A stretch of DNA of 64,000 bases, from contig CM074127.1 in NCBI GenBank assembly GCA_037178625.1, positions 4,774,001 through 4,838,000 of the forward strand, written 5' to 3'. The notes below the pieces were generated by a model, which saw only the letters and a program-made list of their open reading frames with translations, was not told the DNA's origin and ran no database searches. Below, in pieces: positions 1 through 9,531 of the stretch (its first letter is position 1; each line of letters begins with the position of its first letter). The DNA is from Skeletonema tropicum. Lineage: Eukaryota; Bacillariophyta; Thalassiosirophyceae; Thalassiosirales; Thalassiosiraceae. The position numbers and the translations under genes were made by a program.

Positions 1-284
1 AGCTACATACGTTATGTAGGAAGAAGGAGGAAAGGGCACAGGAAGGGGGGGTTCCACCCCCCCTTTACCCCCCCCCAATTCAGCTTATCTCGGACAAAAT
101 GTGAGAACCCTACCTCGCTTAAAAAATATGCGTACAAACCAGGCTCGAGTTACGAGTTAGCTACATAAGTACGTTAGGAAGAAGGAGGAAAGGGCACCGG
201 AAGGGGGGGGTTCCACCCCCCCCTTTACCCCCCCCAATTCAGCTTATCTCGGACGAAATGAGAAGCCTACTTAAGTACGAGGTA
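1..284. repeat. Tandem direct duplication, GC-rich unit of about 155 bp
   Basis: Two near-identical copies lie at about 1-113 and 161-270. Each carries a purine-rich run (gaagaaggaggaaagggcac), then a G-run/C-run pair (ggaagggggg / ttccacccccc) and the shared tail cagcttatctcggac. The G-run followed by the C-run can fold back on itself as a stem. There is no coding potential. The block lies just before an inverted dispersed repeat and a Helitron-derived gene, so it is probably part of mobile-element debris, although no family can be named. Confidence 0.75.
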
Positions 285-420
285 GGGTTCTCACCCTTTG
301 TTTTTGTTTTGATTCTGGGTTCTGCTACCTTTTTACAAGTGGTACATCAACTTTTTTCAAATTGAGTTTTTAGGACTTTAAGTCAAACCTAAGTCCACAA
401 TAACTTCAATTCCAAATCGT
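285..420 (+). repeat. Left copy of an inverted dispersed repeat (partner at about 7405-7615)
   Basis: Positions 285-340 (gtagggttctcacccttt ... gattctgggttctgctacc) are the reverse complement of about 7558-7612. Positions 350-420 (cttttttcaaattgagtttt, then gtcaaacctaagtccac) are the reverse complement of about 7460-7545. The two copies face each other across 7 kb that includes a truncated Helitron gene and the RNR2 gene. They may be two insertions of one short non-autonomous element, or the ends of a larger unit. No coding capacity is seen. The rest of the interval to 612 shows nothing recognisable. Confidence 0.7.
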
Positions 421-612
421 GCAACCCCAGCCCAAGTGTCAATATCTCAGAGGCCCCCCAATTCAACTTTAGCTGATACGTGGTGACCACACGAATCTAA
501 GTGATATTAGGCTCATCCTCTCAAATCTGGATGCAAGTGTGTCCATAAAATCATTTGAAACATTCTCTCCTCGTGATTGCTATTTCAGGTTCAGCATAGT
601 ACTATTACTATT

Positions 613-3600
613 ATGACAAGACTTAATCTTTTGTTACTAGCAATACTCTGTTGTGTGTGTCCATCTCCGTTTGATTCCAATGCCAATGAAAATCGCATTC
701 GCGTCAACGTAGAGACATCAAACACACACACAAATGTGGCTACTATAATACCTTCTGACACGATGTGCGCTGTCATCGATTCAGGGTTCCGCAATGAACC
801 CTTGTCTGCTGATGTTCGTCTTCCTGTTTGCCCTAGGACAGAGACGAGTTACAAGATTGATGCCAAGAAAAGAGATATCAGAAGCAACTCATCCTTGGTG
901 GTATTCAAAAGACTGCTTTACGAAATTGTGGCTGCGGCAGTTTCACTCCATATAACAACAATGCTCCCCAAAAGAGCTACCCAGCGCCCACCAAAGCGCA
1001 TCAAAAAGCGCTGGCCTGGACTGAAAAGAAACAAGTGGAGGGACATGGCACTAACTTTCTCCAAGAACAATGCTTTGCGATCCAATCAGAACAGCTACTC
1101 CATCGCCGATTTCCTTGAATTGGTCGGTTGCTCTCTAAGGGCTGCTGCAGTTGGTTATGTGGCGAATGCCATCATCCTCGCGAGGTATAGTGTTGCGATA
1201 TCTGTTTTCTGGACGCAGTACACTCTCGCCTGCACAGGATATTATTCCCGCTGTTTCTGGCGCAAGAAGATCATGCAGTTCAGGCGTATGCAATTGCAAT
1301 GGCGCCTATTCCTCCTCCTCGCGAGAACTATCTCTATCTCTTTCGCCATACAACAAGTCATGTGCGATGTGAGATCAGAAACGGAAAGCAGCCGCAGCAG
1401 AAATCATAGAACTCGATCAAGGAATCCATCCAATACCCCCTGGAAAAGGATTCTTTGTTTATTGATCCTTTTGGGCCATCCCCTCTATGTCGCAGAGCCA
1501 AATGATCGATCTGTACCTTGCGGCGAATTGTCGGTGCTGAATGTTCTTGCAGCAACTTTCAAAGATGTTGTTGCGTCGAGAATAGGTGCCATCATTGCTG
1601 GTGCTATTTCTGCTGGTTGGTGTTTATATTGGCAATTTCCTTCTTTGAAACAAGCACAAGCACACCTCAAGGACATCTGCACTGATGATTGTTATGATGG
1701 TGCAAAACATAAACACTCATTGCCGCTCCCATCATCAAGAGGAGTTTGCCTGAAGAATTCACGTGGCATGATGTCATCGAGGCTTCTTCAAATGTTAATC
1801 ATCCTGAGTCTCCCTACGCTCGTCACTGCGCCGAATAGTAAGTCAGTAGGGAGTTCCTTTCAAGCACCCGCCGCAGTTGCTGTTGTTGGATTAGGCGCCG
1901 CAGCAGCTGCTTCTCGTGTAGTATATGACCCTCATCGCACTCGCAAATGGACTGGGAAGGAGAGTGAATTGGAGAGGCAATGCACGTCGTGTGGTGTAGC
2001 ATATTTAACACCCCCGAAGCATGAATCGGAGCAGCAGCAGGCTGTGAGACGGAAGAGCATGGTAGAGGAGTGTGGGAGGATACGAAAAAATCGAAACGCT
2101 AGGATTAAAAAAAATCGAAGTCGAATTAAAGCTGAAGAGAAGCTGAAGAAGCTCTGTTGTGAGAATGATGTCACATACATACCGCCTCCTCCTGACGAAT
2201 CCGCAAGGCAACAAGAGAATAGACGGCGGAATCTAATAAGGGCGTGTGACGATGAGCTGAGGAGCAACAGGGCAGCTGATACGAAAAAGCGGCGGAGAGC
2301 AGGGACACCCCAGCGACGCGCAGCTCAACTCCACGCAGATGCCTCGCGAAAACGTGAGGAACGGAAAAACGAGACTCCCCAGCAGAAGAAACGGCGGCAG
2401 CAGGACGATAATGAAAGGCGAAAGAGGAGGAACGAAGCAACCGAAGCCAACAAGGTCGAACATTATGCCTATTGCGAGGATGACGACATCTTCATCAATG
2501 GTGAAGTGCCTTACATCGAAGTGAACTTGGATGGTGCAAACAAGGCACGAGAGCTGCTGTTACGTACAAATACAAAAAATGGTGACAGCTGCAATTGCGA
2601 TGGCTGCCACCGAGCCATTGGGTGCAGTGTGTGTGATGAATTCATTATTGGAACGGAGGAGCTGTGTTGGATCACGAAGGAAGAACTTCTAGAGCACAAA
2701 GACCGACTTGGAGTAGAGGCGTACCAAGAATATTATCATGGAGGACAGGAAATTGACCAAGAGCTCAAACAACAGTACGAAATTAGTGGTATGGAAGGCA
2801 TGCTCCTCTCGAGGCGCTTCGGTAAAGATGATGCTAGTGAATTCATGATCTGTTCAAGCTGTAAAGCCTCCCTAAGGACCAAGAGCGAATCCCCTCCAAA
2901 ACACTCGATTGCCAATGGCTTCTTGATCGGAACCATACCTACAACCATCGCGTTTGAACAAGATGGAGAGATGAAAAGCTTGAAGACGACAAAAGAAGTC
3001 CACGACGAGCACGGAAAGCCCATTCCTAATCAGACGGTGAGCTTAGTGACGAGTGTTATGGCTGCTGCCATTTCTCCCACTCGTCCTTACGCTTATATAT
3101 TCTCTTACCGAGGAGGCAGGCATCAGAGCCTGATCGGAAATTTTCAGTTCTTTGAGACAGATCAGGCGAAGGTTGCAGGTGCATTAAATTGTCTACACCA
3201 ATCAGGTGTTGCGTCAAATATTTATGTGGTTTTGAATGGGAGGATGACACCAACCCAAAAAGACATTGTTCGAAAGAAGGCAGAGCTGGACACAAGGCTT
3301 TATTTTGGCTTGCTTCACTGGTTCAAGGAACACCACCCCGCATTCAGGGATTTGGTAATAGAGGATGAAAGTTCAGCTGTAAATATTGAGTTGGTAGAAG
3401 ACCCTGATTCCGATTCAAACACGGATATACCTGGGGACCCCGCAAAAGAGAATAAGGAAGAAGGTGCTACATTTTACTTTTCTGGTGGAGGGGAACCAAC
3501 AACAGACACAAGTGTGTACAAAACGAGTAGGGAACTTGTGATGGCCATTCTGAAAGATCACTCGGCGCCAACGCTTGCTATACACGGGGGCAATTATGCC

Positions 3601-4436
3601 AGTCATTTGGATGTAATGAAGTTGGAGAGTGTGTTTCCTACTGTATTCCCATTTGGAAGTGGAGGGCCAACTCTAGAACGCCGGAATAAGATTTCTGATG
3701 AGGAAATAATTCGGCATTATCTAAAGTTGTCCCTGCCTCAGTTCATGGAAAGTGAATTCGTGCTTGTCGCAAACTTTTTACTTGGGCGGATATTATCGTT
3801 TAAGAGCGCCGTGATGAAATGTAGGCCACTGGTTAACGAGCATGGTGAAGCAGTTGGTGATGAAATCGGCAAAATGACCATCGAGGAAATTGAAGAAGCA
3901 ATCAACGAGGAGCATGCCAACAAGAAAAGTACTAGTACAGCCAGCAAGTTTCTCAAGGCTGTGAGCGCATCTTGCCGCCATTTGGGCATGAATGAAGAAG
4001 CTGCAAAGAGCGCTCGGCGGAAGTGCTTTGCCCTTCAGGACTTCTTCGGGATGCACTCTCTCTTTGTAACAATAACGATTGACGATGAGTGTAGCTTCAG
4101 AGTGCGACTATACCCATATGCGGATGCCAATGGCGAAGGAGTAAGTCCTCTGCTTTGTAATGTAACTTGTAGTGGCAGATTGATGTTATTAGGGTAAACA
4201 CTCATCTTTCTCTTTTTCCTTTGGGCGTGTCTCCAACATAGACGTCAATGCCTCCACTGGACTCGTCCGATGCAGAATGCTTAGCTGATCTGACGTTACG
4301 GCGAAGAATCCGACGAAAATATCCTGGAGCCTGTTCTCTAGAGTTTCAGGGTGCGATGCAGATAGCTTTAGAGTGCTTGTTTGGCTGGGAACCGCAGAAA
4401 CCGTCATGGCCCTTCCGTATACGAGACGTCATCTAG
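613..4436 (+). CDS. Helitron-derived protein, DUF6570-like and Helitron_like_N regions, helicase missing
   Basis: Two exons, 613-4140 and 4242-4436, with an intron GTAAGT...ACATAG. The model starts at the ATG at 613 and gives about 1,240 aa. The C-terminal half has the DUF6570 pattern (FMICSSCKASL, then SIANGFLIGTIP). It is followed by the Helitron N-terminal region (FPTVFPFGSGGP, GMHSLFVTITIDDE). Splicing continues this across the junction into DAECLADLTLRRRIR and YPGACSLEFQ, which confirms the intron. The frame then stops at 4436, before the rest of the Rep-like region and the whole SF1 helicase, so this is a truncated relic or a captured fragment. The first roughly 460 residues are unlike Helitrons: several hydrophobic segments and repeated Cys/basic modules. 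Transposition activity is not expected from this piece alone. Confidence 0.75.
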
Positions 4437-5431
4437 ATTCACTTGGCTTTGTTTTCACTGGCATATCAACTTCTGATTACACGTTTATGGACCACAAGAT
4501 TCATCATGTGGAGTCATATTCACTCCCGCCGGCTCACACACACATCAGAAGGATGCCCGTCAGAGATGCTGTGAGGAGAGGTTTCATTGCCTCAAGGCAC
4601 GATTTCGTCGTCAATGCAAGAAGTCCATATGTCATGCCATTGGACTTCTCATTTGCTCCAGGGAACCATCGCCTCAGAAAACAAATCGATCTTGTTGTAA
4701 CCTCCTCGGCGACAGTCAAAGATACTCTTCACAAATTTGATATAATGCCTTGTATGTCGCACTTCAATGGGATCGATTTCTGCGTTCCAAACTTGCATCG
4801 AATCCTCAGAAAAGAAGCAATGCTGAGATGTCCAAATTGGACGTTGCTTTTGAATAGATACATGCGTATGTATCTGAATGCTTTCTCCCTCCATGAACTG
4901 GAACAGATTTCATTCTTCAACCCGAATGAAGAGAAAGTTAAGTTCGCGGAGCTTGTTTTCAGCGATGTAAGGGAATGTGGTGGCGACCTCCCAAATCAAG
5001 ATGGGATCTTCTCACCGATGTCCATTGATGAGCCAGAACTTAGTGTGAAATACTGCATTATCCTTCACAATATGCTAGTCAAGATTTCGCAGCGTGTAGT
5101 AAAGTACAACAAGAGAGGATTCCATTTCACCGATATCACTGTTGATGAGCTCAATCAAAAGCAGTATCGCGAGAAGGGATTCCATTTCACCGATACCGGT
5201 ATCACTGTTGACGAGCTAAGTCAAAAGCAGAGTGCCCCATCGCCACCCAGATACAAAGACGAGCGCAGTCATGTATCGAAGCCGAAGCTGCAAGTCAATA
5301 CCAGTGACACGGTGAAGAGGGTAAAGCTATTGCACCGAAAGAACCTGCCTTCTCCCGCCCGTAGAGCAAAATTGAGGAATCTTGACCGAAATGGATTTGA
5401 CACTTCGCCTTTCTATACCCTGTCCCTGTGA
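4437..5431 (+). pseudogene. 3' fragment of an unrecognised protein fused behind the Helitron relic
   Basis: An open frame, one base out of register with the Helitron frame, runs from about 4289 and becomes independent after the Helitron stop at 4436. It ends at 5431. The part worth reading is about 330 aa: FVFTGISTSDYTFMDHK, a central KFDIMPCMSHFNG and LRCPNW, then a KRGFHFTD segment. That last segment is duplicated at once (RGFHFTDITVDELNQKQ, then KGFHFTDTGITVDELSQ). The pattern KFDI..C...FNG..F followed later by KY..RGF.F resembles, from memory, multicopy diatom hypothetical proteins; that is inference. No start codon fits the junction, so it is probably the 3' part of a gene cut by the rearrangement that truncated the Helitron. 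Confidence 0.45.
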
Positions 5432-5840
5432 ATGAAAAGTGAACTGTACCTGACACTGACATCTCTGAGTTGTAACTTGTGCTGTTGTAGGATAAACTAT
5501 TTTAGCTGATGTAATTTGAACATGATAAGGCAGCGTGCTCTAAGACTCAGCAGTGAAGATTATAGGCGTGAGAAAATTGAATTCTCAATCAGCCCCGCGC
5601 TGGGTAAACAAACGGCAGTATCAATGGAGGCACGGTCAATGGCCGCCTCGTTCGGGCAGGACTCTGGCTATATTAGCACTGCTAGAGAGGCGGGATGCAA
5701 TCAAGCCATAAAAGCTGAGAAAAGAGAAAATTACTAAATCTCTTTTTCTGCCCACAGGCAAAGGTCTGAGTATCTATCTTGGTGATACATACAACTTATA
5801 TTTTTACTGCTAGAGCTGGACCACAATAAAATCCACGGCG
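5432..5840. other. Intergenic, upstream of RNR2
   Basis: Non-coding 409 bp between the fused fragment and RNR2. A 73-codon open frame at 5516-5737 has no recognisable motif and I do not call it. The stretch just before 5841 should hold the RNR2 promoter, but I see no clear TATA box or initiator. Confidence 0.5.
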
Positions 5841-7078
5841 ATGAAGTCGTTTTTGGAATGTTCGTTTGATAATGATAATGGCGGTGCAGATATCATAGCC
5901 GAGGTCGCAGACGAGGAGCCTTTACTAAGGGACAACCCACGCCGCTTTGTGTTGTTCCCCATCCAAGATAACGAGGTAGGTGGGACATGCAATTTGCCCA
6001 AATGTTACTTGCATACTCTGCCTCACCTCCCTCTGTATGTCTTCGTACTAGAGATATGGGTCATGTACAAAAAGGCACTAGCTTGTTTCTGGACTACCGA
6101 GGAAATTGACCTTTCCTCCGACCTCAAAGATTGGGAAGGTCTAGCCGACAACGAACGTCATTTCGTCTCCCACGTCCTTGCCTTTTTTGCTGCCTCCGAT
6201 GGTATTGTCAACGAGAACCTCTCCAGTAACTTTGCTACTGAGGTGCAAAGCCCTGAGGCACGCTTCTTCTACGGATTTCAAATTGCGGTTGAAAATATTC
6301 ATAGGTAACAAGATGAAAAAAATGTGTAGGCTTTTACATTGGCTCGTACATACACCATTGACACTCACCTGTTTCCTGGTTTCTGGTATATGTTTACATA
6401 CATTATAATCTACACAACATTCAAAGCGAAACCTATTCGTTGTTAATTGACACATACATTAAGGACCAAAAGACCAAGTCTCGTATTCTCAATGCCATCG
6501 AGACCATTCCCTGTGTTCAAAAGAAGGCTCACTGGGCTCTCCGGTGGTGCGACTCCAACAACGCTTCCTTCGCCGAACGTATCATCGCCTTTGCAGCCGT
6601 GGAGGGTATCTTTTTCAGTGGCAGTTTCTGCGCCATCTTTTGGTTGAAGAAGCGTGGTCTCATGCCTGGCCTTTGTTTCTCCAATGAGCTTATCTCGCGT
6701 GATGAGGGTCTACATTGTGACTTTGCCTGCCTTCTTTACAGCAAGCTCGTGAACAAATTGCCTGTTATCCGTATTGACGAGATTATAACTAATGCTGTCC
6801 AGATCGAGAAGGAGTTTGTGGTGGAGGCCCTTCCTGTTTCCCTGATTGGTATGAACGGAGACCTCATGTGCCAGTACATTGAGTTCTGTGCTGATCGTTT
6901 GTTGGCTGCCCTTGGATGCCCCAAGCAATACGGAGCTGCCAATCCATTTGAATGGATGGAGATGATCAGTCTGCAGGGGAAAACTAACTTCTTCGAGAGG
7001 CGCGTTGGAGAGTATGCTAAGAGTGGTGTTGGTGTAGCCCAGGAGGATCAAGTGTTCAGCCTCGACGCAGACTTCTGA
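5841..7078 (+). CDS. RNR2: Ribonucleoside-diphosphate reductase small subunit (class Ia R2)
   Basis: Three exons: 5841-5975, 6054-6304 and 6427-7078, giving 345 aa, normal for R2. It makes the diiron-tyrosyl radical used by the large subunit to reduce ribonucleotides to deoxyribonucleotides, in the cytosol or nucleus. The family signature [14 protein letters not shown] is split by a 78-bp intron (GTAGGT...TAGAG) that is a multiple of three and so stays open if unspliced. The second intron divides the Ser codon of ENIHSETY, which holds iron ligands Glu and His and the radical Tyr. Other ligands are in [12 protein letters not shown] and DEGLHCDF. The C-terminus FSLDADF is the heptapeptide that docks to the large subunit. 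dUTPase, another dNTP-pool enzyme, is 1.5 kb downstream on the other strand. Confidence 0.96.
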
Positions 7079-7404
7079 ATTACTCCTATATCTCCCTAAT
7101 ATAGTGCGCTGTTCGATCATCACTGAATGCTGATTAGTAGTCTTTCTTTAGTTTATGTTGTTGTATACGATCTTGACATATTAGTCTCACGCTTATAGCA
7201 TCAAATTTGAATATATCAATAGCACACAAGTTGGATCCTCAATCAGGCCGATGAAATAAGCCTCAGCAGTATAATATCCGACATCTCTTGCAACCATGAC
7301 ACCAAAACAGCACTTGACTGGAACCTGTGATCGGACTTCAAATAGGTATTGTACTTGTTGCCACAAAAGAGAGGCCAAGCGACTTCCCTGATGCATGGAC
7401 TTAG

Positions 7405-7615
7405 GTTTGATGTAAGTCCCAAAAACTCAATTTGAAAAAAGTTCATACCAATTCCGTCCAAGGTAGATTTGAAATTGAAGTTAATCGTGGACTCAGGTTT
7501 GATGGTACTGAGTCCCAAAAACTCAATTTGAAAAAAGTTCACACCACTTCCGCCCTGTACATCTTGTAAAAGGTAGCAGACCCCAGAATCAAAACAAAGG
7601 GTGAGAACCCTACCT
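7405..7615 (-). repeat. Right copy of the inverted dispersed repeat, internally duplicated
   Basis: Matches 285-420 in reverse complement. The core cccaaaaactcaatttgaaa occurs twice here, at about 7417 and 7513, roughly 97 bp apart, so this copy has an extra internal duplication. It ends with gggtgagaaccctacctta, the complement of the left copy's start. The stretch 7079-7404 before it is the RNR2 3' flank. A 66-codon minus-strand frame at 7193-7396 there has no recognisable features and is not called. Confidence 0.7.
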
Positions 7616-7768
7616 TAGGACTACTATTGAATAATATGCTGCTTGCTTTGATTTGGGGTTGGCCGATCCGAGCTTGGCTCATAAATCCGATTTGCTTTGT
7701 TCTCAAAGAAGACATCATTGGCTGCATCGTCATCAACATCTGTCGGTATTATTTCACTTAACTTCAAA

Positions 7769-8119
7769 ATGAAGATTCATTATTCTGGTGGACTATACAG
7801 CGGTTCTGTTCGTAAGACGAAGTTGCGCAACAGCAGAGGAAAAGGAAAGGGCATGGCAAAGCACCGTTTCATTCCACACGGATGGGGCGTTTACGAGTTC
7901 AAGAGCGATGTAAAATACACGGGATTGTTCCGCGATGGATTCGAACACGGATGGGGCTGCCTAACTTGGTCGAATGGAGACTCGTACACGTGCTACTTCC
8001 GAAAAGGTAGACCTGAAGCATCCTCATTGAAGCTTGTCAGAGAAGCTAAAAAATTGAAGACACAAGTTTCGAAACTGACTGCCACTTTGATTGAATACCA
8101 AAACAAGCAAGACATCTGA
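7769..8119 (+). CDS. Small MORN-repeat protein
   Basis: 116 aa from the ATG at 7769; the frame is open further upstream but without an ATG. Residues 5-75 contain three MORN-like units (YSGGLYSGS, HGWGVYEFKSDVKYTG and HGWGCLTWSNGDSYTCYF). Each is the aromatic-Gly pattern that forms beta hairpins, often for membrane or lipid contact or as a scaffold. The last 35 residues look helical (LKLVREAKKLKTQVSKL). The protein is short for the class and may be a partial duplicate. Its 3' end plus 3' flank is duplicated downstream. Partners and substrate are unknown. Confidence 0.6.
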   Translation: MKIHYSGGLYSGSVRKTKLRNSRGKGKGMAKHRFIPHGWGVYEFKSDVKYTGLFRDGFEHGWGCLTWSNGDSYTCYFRKGRPEASSLKLVREAKKLKTQVSKLTATLIEYQNKQDI

Positions 8120-8373
8120 GAGAAGCTGCACAAGCTAGAAGTAACTATGTATTAATGCCATTTACCTATCCAAAATGTGCCACATCTATGTAACACGAAT
8201 AGAAGGCGATCAACAACACTAAATAGTTTAACCTACACAATATTTTGCAATGACTGCCACTTTGATTGAATACCAAAACAAGCAAGACATCTGAGAGAAG
8301 CTGCACAAGCTAGAAGTAACTATGTATTAATGCCATTTACCTATCCAAAATGTGCCACATCTATGTAACACGA
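8078..8373 (+). repeat. Direct repeat of about 123 bp: duplicated 3' end of the MORN gene
   Basis: The segment 8078-8200 (start ctgccactttgattgaatac, end gtaacacgaat) recurs almost perfectly at 8251-8373. It contains the last 14 codons, the stop codon and the proximal 3' UTR of the MORN gene, so the second copy is an orphan 3' end. The spacer ends in caatattttgcaatg, which recurs at about 8500-8515. The rest of 8374-8594, with an AT-rich stretch (ttatatatatgtatatt near 8390), is the 3' flank of dUTPase and holds no gene. Confidence 0.85.
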
Positions 8374-8594
8374 ATGATATTATAAATTATATATATGTAT
8401 ATTTGGTGCTGGAGCCGTGGCCGTGGCAGTGTTGGTTGGACGGAATGCACCCCTGGCGTTAGTTGATCCGCGAGAGAGGGCGACACATGTTTAACCCGAA
8501 CAATATTTTGCAATGGCTTTGATAGATGACATGGGGAAAGACGCACGCAATAAATCCAACAATTTCACAGTGAGAGTTCTCTCTTCGTAATCTA

Positions 8595-9484
8595 TCACGG
8601 AGGTAAATCACTTTTGTCTCTTCTGCTGCTGGGTGCAGATGTCGATCCAAATCCACCAACACCACGTTGTGTCTCTGTCAATTCGTCAACCTGCACTGCA
8701 TGAACCATTGAAATTCTTTCGAGGATTAATTGGGCAATGCGATCTCCAATGTAAACATGAAAATCCTCATGACCGAAATTGAAGAGAACCACACCTACAT
8801 TTCCTCGATCTGTTTAAAAAATATATGAATATGAAATTTTGAGATGGGTTACAATGAAATAAGCGAGGCTGTTAATTTGTACTTCAATTTTAGCTTACAG
8901 TCAGCATCGACAACTCCAGCACCACAGCCGATCATTCTCTTAACAGCAACACCACTACATAATACACAACAGAACAAAACGCAGGAATTAATATGAATGC
9001 ATGATAACATAGCACACAATATCGAGCATTGTCGGACTTGCCTCCTTGGAGCGATACGGGCATAAGTTCCCTCTGGACAGGCAACACTCAAGTCAGTTTT
9101 AATAACTGCCATCCCCCCAGCAGGTACGACTTTAGGCTCCGCTGCACATAAATCAAACCCAGCAGATTCGGGTGACCAGCGAGTTGGCATAGTGGCATTA
9201 GGACTGAGGAGTTTTACCAATAGCATGATGGGAGGTGTGGAAACAATGTAATAGAAGGCTGGAGATGTATCGCCATCTGCGGAAGTTAGATAGCTGAATA
9301 GGGTGGGGGCGGCTCTGGAGAGATAGACGAGATCTTCTTCATAGGACTGATCAAGCCAAACGAACGGTTCCCGGAAAAAAGGGTCCGTCCCCACCTCCTC
9401 TGTCCCGCGTCCGGTCGAGCTGCTGCGTACTAATATAAATATCCTATACGCAGCAATATTAAGAAACGTTGTGCAAAGAAACAT
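8595..9484 (-). CDS. DUT: dUTP diphosphatase (trimeric dUTPase)
   Basis: Minus-strand exons 9484-9042, 8954-8899 and 8809-8595, giving 237 aa. It hydrolyses dUTP to dUMP and pyrophosphate, keeping uracil out of DNA and feeding dTMP synthesis. All five family motifs are present after splicing: SAGFDLCA (1), PRSGVA (2), GVVDADYRGNV (3), RIAQLI (4) and RGVGGFGST (5). Motif 2 is restored only if intron 1 uses a GC donor (AG|GCAAGT ... TATGTAG). Motif 3's Tyr codon is split by intron 2 (GTAAGC...AACAG). About 86 residues precede the in-frame ATG at 9226. They may be an organelle presequence, or the true start may be 9226, since the usual core begins just after it ([10 protein letters not shown]). 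Confidence 0.93.
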
Positions 9485-9531
9485 AAAACATTACCTACGG
9501 CAATTCAAGTGACGCTGGACAGATGTCGTAA

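Noticed and set aside
3738..4056. Overlapping minus-strand frames inside the Helitron region
   Set aside because: Shadows of the conserved Helitron_like_N coding strand.
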